Source of the DNA: Eubacterium sp.
Lineage (GTDB): Bacteria > Bacillota > Clostridia > Lachnospirales > Lachnospiraceae
Length of the DNA stretch: 7,134 bases
Direction: 5' to 3'
NCBI GenBank assembly: GCA_020844525.1
Contig: JAJGAH010000128.1
Span: 1 to 7,134, forward strand
The notes beneath the pieces are model-generated. The model made no database searches. It worked only from the letters and a program-made list of their open reading frames with translations, and was not told the origin of the DNA. Made by a program: the position numbers and the translations under genes. This document shows positions 4,497-7,134 of the stretch, one piece after another; the first letter of the stretch is position 1, and each line of letters opens with the position of its first letter.

Positions 4497-4640
4497 ATGA
4501 CAAACAAATCATTTGACCACGACGATGTGGTGGCATTCCTGCGGGTGATCTCGATCCTCACCGATCGGATCGCCTGCTGGATGCAGAAAGGAGGGACAGA
4601 TCATGTCGAAGATGAGCGACCTGGATCTGACGCTGAATGA
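4497..4640 (+). CDS. Small acidic protein of the replication operon, unknown function
   Basis: This 47-aa protein starts MTNKSFDHDDVVAFLRVIS, with an amphipathic helix (about residues 8-30, DVVAFLRVISILTDRIACWM) and an acidic tail. I do not recognise a family. ATG 4497 is preceded at 9 bases by AAAGGACAGG, which lies in the right arm of the leader hairpin. The same frame is open further upstream to a GTG at 4434, but that would translate through the duplicated leader. Its last 38 bases overlap the next gene in another frame, and the next gene's ribosome site lies inside it, so the two are probably translationally coupled. Reality as a gene is supported mainly by position and the helical composition. 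Confidence 0.6.
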   Translation: MTNKSFDHDDVVAFLRVISILTDRIACWMQKGGTDHVEDERPGSDAE

Positions 4641-4935
4641 GTTGAAGGAGTGCGGGGAAAAGCTGATTGTTGTCTCCGATTCCCTGCGACAGCTCTTTTC
4701 AGAGCCGGAGCAGAAACCGGAACCGGAGAAGCTGGAGCCTAAGGCGGATCCGCCAAAGCAGATCTCGTTCGAGGAGCTACGGGGCATCATGGCAAAGAAG
4801 ACAAGAGTCTCCAAGGCCAATACGGATGCGATCCGGGATCTTCTCACAAAGTTCGGAGCGCACAGGCTCTCGGAACTGAAGCCGGAGCAGTACTCAGGAT
4901 TTCTGAAAGATGCGGAGGTGATCCCCGATGCCTGA
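4603..4935 (+). CDS. Conserved phage replication-cassette accessory protein, function unknown
   Basis: This 110-aa protein has three parts. Residues 1-34 are probably helical (LTLNELKECGEKLIVVSDSL). Residues 35-52 are a proline/glutamate-rich linker. Residues 55-107 form a conserved-looking domain with EELRGIMAKK, DAIRDLLTKFG and LKPEQYSGFLKDAEVI. Firmicute phages often carry a protein of this plan directly before the DUF2800 gene, sometimes annotated with a misleading ribosome-biogenesis (rrp5-like) name. The C-terminal part recalls a small helical DNA- or protein-binding module. ATG 4603 has AAAGGAGGG (4587-4595) 7 bases upstream; a second ATG lies at 4612. Its stop overlaps the nuclease start by 8 bases, suggesting translational coupling and joint function, though its role is not known to me. 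Confidence 0.85.
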   Translation: MSKMSDLDLTLNELKECGEKLIVVSDSLRQLFSEPEQKPEPEKLEPKADPPKQISFEELRGIMAKKTRVSKANTDAIRDLLTKFGAHRLSELKPEQYSGFLKDAEVIPDA

Positions 4936-6049
4936 TCAGCACGCATTCTTGTCGGCATCGTCCAGTAACCGCTGGATCGCCTGTCCGCCTTCCGCAAAGC
5001 TCAACACAGGTACCGGAGGGAGAACATCCGAGTATGCCGTTCAGGGCACCTGCGCACACAGCCTTGCTGAGTACAAGCTGAAGAAGGCGCTCGGCATGAA
5101 GGCCAGGGATCCTACTGAGGATCTGGATTGCTTCGATCAGGAGATGGATTCCGCAACGGATGACTATGCCACCTATGTGATGGAGCAGATTCAGAAAGAA
5201 AAGGAAACCTGCCGGGATCCTACCGTACTGGTAGAGCAGAGGCTCGATCTCTCCAGGTGGATTCCGGAATCCTTCGGAACGGCAGACTGCCTGATTGCCG
5301 GGGATGAAACCCTGACGATCATCGATCTGAAGTATGGAACCGGGATCAAGGTAGAGAGCAGTTCTTCCCAGCTCAAGTGCTATGCACTCGGCTGTGTGGA
5401 TATGTTTGATGGTATCTACGACATCAAAAACGTCCGGATGGTGATCTTCCAGCCGCGCCTCTCTCATATCAGCGAGACCGTGATGAGTAAAGAAGATCTC
5501 CTGAAGTGGGCGGACGAGATCTTGGTACCGGCTGCAAAGCTCGCCTTTGTGGGCGAGGGTGAATTCCATGCTGGCGACCATTGCCAGTTCTGCGCGGTGA
5601 AGGCAAATTGCAGAAAGCGGGCAGGGATGAATCTGGAACTTGCCCGATATGACTTTGCGATGCCCGCCACACTGGAAGATACGGAGATCGAAGCGATTCT
5701 GCCGATGATCGACCAGCTGGTAGCGTGGGGCAATGACATCAAAGACTATGCTTTGCAGAAAGCACTGTCCGGGAAGAAGTGGACTGGCTTCAAGCTCGTC
5801 GAGGGCAGAGCCAACCGGAGATACACAAACGAGGACGCTGTAGTCAAAGCCGTGGAGAATGCAGGGTTTGATCCCTATGAGCGGAAATTGCGCGGCATCA
5901 CTTCCATGACGTCCCTGCTTGGCAGGAAAAAGTTTGATGAGGTGCTGGGAGGTTTAGTGGAACGGCCGACCGGTAAACCGACACTGGTTCCACAGAGCGA
6001 CAAACGGCCGGAGATGAATTCGGCTGCAGATGATTTCAAAGACGAGTAA
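4928..6049 (+). CDS. DUF2800 family PD-(D/E)XK nuclease, AddB/Cas4-like
   Basis: This 373-aa protein is recognised as DUF2800, a phage/element family in the RecB-type PD-(D/E)XK nuclease group. Visible signatures are the N-terminal SSSNRWIACPPSAKLN with C19, the GTCAH motif (H44), GTAD (D120), the IIDLKYG core (D133, K135) and a downstream Q148. The C-terminal cluster C219, C222 and C228 (CQFCAVKANC), with C19, has the spacing of the iron-sulfur cluster of AddB and Cas4 nucleases. It probably processes DNA ends to single strands for recombination or replication, acting with the ssDNA-binding protein encoded next. The start is ATG 4928, overlapping the preceding gene; a weak GGAGG (4914-4918) lies upstream. 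The length is normal for the family and no motif is missing. Exact polarity and substrate cannot be read from sequence. Confidence 0.94.
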   Translation: MPDQHAFLSASSSNRWIACPPSAKLNTGTGGRTSEYAVQGTCAHSLAEYKLKKALGMKARDPTEDLDCFDQEMDSATDDYATYVMEQIQKEKETCRDPTVLVEQRLDLSRWIPESFGTADCLIAGDETLTIIDLKYGTGIKVESSSSQLKCYALGCVDMFDGIYDIKNVRMVIFQPRLSHISETVMSKEDLLKWADEILVPAAKLAFVGEGEFHAGDHCQFCAVKANCRKRAGMNLELARYDFAMPATLEDTEIEAILPMIDQLVAWGNDIKDYALQKALSGKKWTGFKLVEGRANRRYTNEDAVVKAVENAGFDPYERKLRGITSMTSLLGRKKFDEVLGGLVERPTGKPTLVPQSDKRPEMNSAADDFKDE

Positions 6050-6062
6050 AGGAGAAAAAATT

Positions 6063-6632
6063 ATGTCTACAAAATTCGTGAATCCGACAAAGGTTGTAAC
6101 TGGTAAGGATACCCGCTGGAGCTATGCAAACGTGTGGCAGGCAAAGTCCATCAACGGCGGCACGCCGAAGTTTTCTGTAAGTCTGATCATTCCCAAGAGC
6201 GATACCGTGACTGTGAAGAAGATCAAGGCTGCCATTCAGGCAGCGTATGAGGAGGGCGAGGCCAAGCTTAAGGGCAACGGTCGTACCGTGCCTCCGCTGT
6301 CTGCGATCAAGACGCCTCTTAGGGACGGCGACACCGAGCGTCCGGATGATGAGGCGTACAAGGACAGCTACTTCATCAATGCAAACTCTACCACGGCACC
6401 GGGCATCGTGGATGCTGACCGGCAGGAGATTCTGGATCATTCGGAAGTCTACTCCGGTGTGTACGGCAGGGCATCGATCAGTTTTTATGCCTTCAACAGC
6501 TCCGGCAATCGTGGCATTGCCTGCGGCCTCAACAACCTGCAGAAAATCCGCGATGGACAGCCGCTGGGCAGCCGGAGCAGTGCACAGGATGATTTTGCCG
6601 ATGATGACGACGATGAGGACATCCTCGGCTGA
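6063..6632 (+). CDS. DUF2815 family single-stranded DNA-binding protein
   Basis: This 189-aa protein matches DUF2815, a phage ssDNA-binding family related in fold to T7 gp2.5. Recognisable parts are VVTGKDTRWSYANVWQ, FSVSLIIPKSDT, a charged helix (residues 51-70), DSYFINANS, the VYSGVYGRASISFYAF strand pair, GIACGLNNLQKIRDG, and a very acidic tail DDFADDDDDEDILG. That tail resembles the C-terminal tails with which SSB proteins contact partner enzymes. ATG 6063 has AAAGGAG (6048-6054) overlapping the nuclease stop codon, at an 8-base spacing; the in-frame upstream ATG at 6030 lies inside the nuclease gene and lacks a site. It probably coats ssDNA made by the nuclease or the polymerase, and the order nuclease-SSB-polymerase supports this. 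Confidence 0.94.
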   Translation: MSTKFVNPTKVVTGKDTRWSYANVWQAKSINGGTPKFSVSLIIPKSDTVTVKKIKAAIQAAYEEGEAKLKGNGRTVPPLSAIKTPLRDGDTERPDDEAYKDSYFINANSTTAPGIVDADRQEILDHSEVYSGVYGRASISFYAFNSSGNRGIACGLNNLQKIRDGQPLGSRSSAQDDFADDDDDEDILG

Positions 6633-6674
6633 TGACTAAATGACGATCTGGGGTGGCAGGCTTGACCCTGCTGC

Positions 6675-6697
6675 CCTTGGATCCTGACAATCCAAGG
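6675..6697 (+). promoter_or_regulatory. Hairpin overlapping the ribosome site of the small membrane gene
   Basis: A perfect 8-bp stem CCTTGGAT/ATCCAAGG (6675-6682/6690-6697) with a 7-nt loop includes the first AAGG of the AAGGAGG ribosome site (6694-6700) in its right arm. It could reduce translation of the following 51-aa peptide or act as an mRNA stability element. No U-run follows, so it is not a terminator. Confidence 0.45.
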
Positions 6698-6709
6698 AGG
6701 AAGTGTCAA

Positions 6710-6865
6710 ATGTATGAATTCATGATTCACATGATCATTGCCTGTGTGTTCGGAGTCTGTATGGGAGGCTGCATTGCAGGCTGGGTGATCATCATAAAGA
6801 AGCTGATCGGACAGCTCATGAGGTTTGGGCGCTGGATCAAGGCAAAGGCAGCAAGAGAATCATAA
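6710..6865 (+). CDS. Small single-span membrane protein, unknown function
   Basis: This 51-aa peptide has one hydrophobic segment at about residues 5-29 (MIHMIIACVFGVCMGGCIAG and on to WVIII), small residues spaced for helix packing (GVCMGGCIAG) and a strongly basic C-terminal tail (KKLIGQLMRFGRWIKAKAARES). It probably spans the membrane once with the basic end in the cytoplasm. ATG 6710 is chosen for AAGGAGG at 6694-6700, 9 bases away; the open frame extends further upstream but without a ribosome site. It sits between the ssDNA-binding and polymerase genes, so it is an operon member. A membrane anchor for replication or a host-takeover peptide are both possible; I do not recognise a family. 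Confidence 0.78.
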   Translation: MYEFMIHMIIACVFGVCMGGCIAGWVIIIKKLIGQLMRFGRWIKAKAARES

Positions 6866-6872
6866 CAACGGG

Positions 6873-6908
6873 GCTGGGCGGGAGTGATCCTGCCCGGCTT
6901 CTTTCTTT
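6873..6908 (+). terminator. Terminator-like hairpin before the polymerase gene
   Basis: An 11-bp GC-rich stem with two G-U pairs (GCTGGGCGGGA / TCCTGCCCGGC, 6873-6883/6888-6898) and a GTGA tetraloop is followed by TTCTTTCTTT. The tail is U-rich but interrupted, so termination may be partial, lowering polymerase expression relative to the ssDNA-binding protein. The polymerase ribosome site GGAGG lies directly after it. Confidence 0.5.
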
Positions 6909-6919
6909 GGAGGAAATGT

Positions 6920-7134
6920 ATGAAGAACTTATCTATGGACGTTGAGACATTTTCCAGCGTCGACCTGAATAAATGCGGTGTATATCGATACTGCGCATCA
7001 CAGGATTTTGAGATTCTGCTGTTCGGCTACTCTGTTGACCATGGCCCGGTCCGGACGATCGATCTGGCATCCGGAGAGAAGATCCCGGAGGAGATTCTGA
7101 GGGCTCTCACCGATCCTGCCATTACGAAGTGGGC
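6920..7134 (+). CDS. Phage family A DNA polymerase, N-terminal part (truncated by window end)
   Basis: The first 71 codons are present and the frame is open at the right edge. The start MKNLSMDVETFSSVDL is the N-terminal proofreading-exonuclease Exo I motif (D7 and E9 of DxE), and GVYRYCASQDFEILLFGYSVD is typical of phage PolA-type polymerases. The rest of the exonuclease and the polymerase domain lie outside the window. ATG 6920 has GGAGG (6909-6913) at 6 bases. The gene follows the nuclease, ssDNA-binding protein and small membrane protein in the same direction and would be the replicative polymerase of the element. A terminator-like hairpin sits just upstream. Confidence 0.92.
   Translation, partial: MKNLSMDVETFSSVDLNKCGVYRYCASQDFEILLFGYSVDHGPVRTIDLASGEKIPEEILRALTDPAITKW

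Noticed and set aside
4509..4997. 162-aa open frame on the - strand, serine- and arginine-rich
   Set aside because: It is antisense to the accessory gene and nuclease start, with low-complexity composition typical of a shadow frame.
4844..5581. 245-aa open frame on the - strand
   Set aside because: It lies antisense to the DUF2800 gene, whose motifs are complete; long antisense frames are common opposite GC-richer coding sequence, and no ribosome site or domain was seen.
6653..6709. Longer version of the small membrane protein starting near 6653
   Set aside because: No ribosome site lies there, and the extension would run through the hairpin; AAGGAGG clearly serves ATG 6710.

Overview
The window looks like part of a temperate phage or integrative element from a low-to-mid GC Firmicute, most likely a clostridial gut-type host. 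The reasons are strong AGGAGG-type ribosome binding sites, dense single-strand packing, U-tailed hairpin terminators, and a recognisable replication cassette (DUF2800 nuclease, DUF2815 ssDNA-binding protein, family A DNA polymerase). Every confident gene lies on the + strand. No tRNA, rRNA, CRISPR array or insertion sequence is visible, and no integrase or attachment site can be identified.

Layout. (1) Positions 1-240 hold an open frame of uncertain strand that runs off the left edge. (2) Positions 240-660 are non-coding and end in two hairpins, a good promoter and an operator-like dyad. (3) Positions 667-1852 are a repressor/protease pair: a 122-aa XRE helix-turn-helix protein and a 268-aa ImmA/IrrE-type zinc protease, closed by a hairpin terminator. 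(4) Positions 1900-3197 are a second regulatory transcription unit with its own promoter: a 319-aa HTH protein with an unrecognised C-terminal region and a 71-aa zinc-ribbon protein. A 13-base word (AGATAGCTAACAA) is shared by the control regions of units 3 and 4. (5) Positions 3198-3923 contain no convincing gene but are rich in structure: a compact terminator-like RNA, one copy of a duplicated leader element, and a roughly 90-nt hairpin with seven U's. (6) From 3924 to the right edge runs the replication operon: sigma-region-4-like regulator, a 47-aa small protein, a 110-aa accessory protein, DUF2800 nuclease, DUF2815 ssDNA-binding protein, a 51-aa membrane peptide, and the start of a DNA polymerase.

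How it may work (inference): the XRE protein represses through the shared operators, the ImmA-like protease relieves that repression after a signal, and the sigma-like protein governs or times the replication operon. That operon supplies a nuclease, an ssDNA-binding protein and a polymerase for element replication or recombination. The most unusual material is RNA-scale: a duplicated leader element whose two copies can draw similar nested hairpins, with the second placed across the ribosome binding region of a small gene, and a series of hairpins in front of operon genes.
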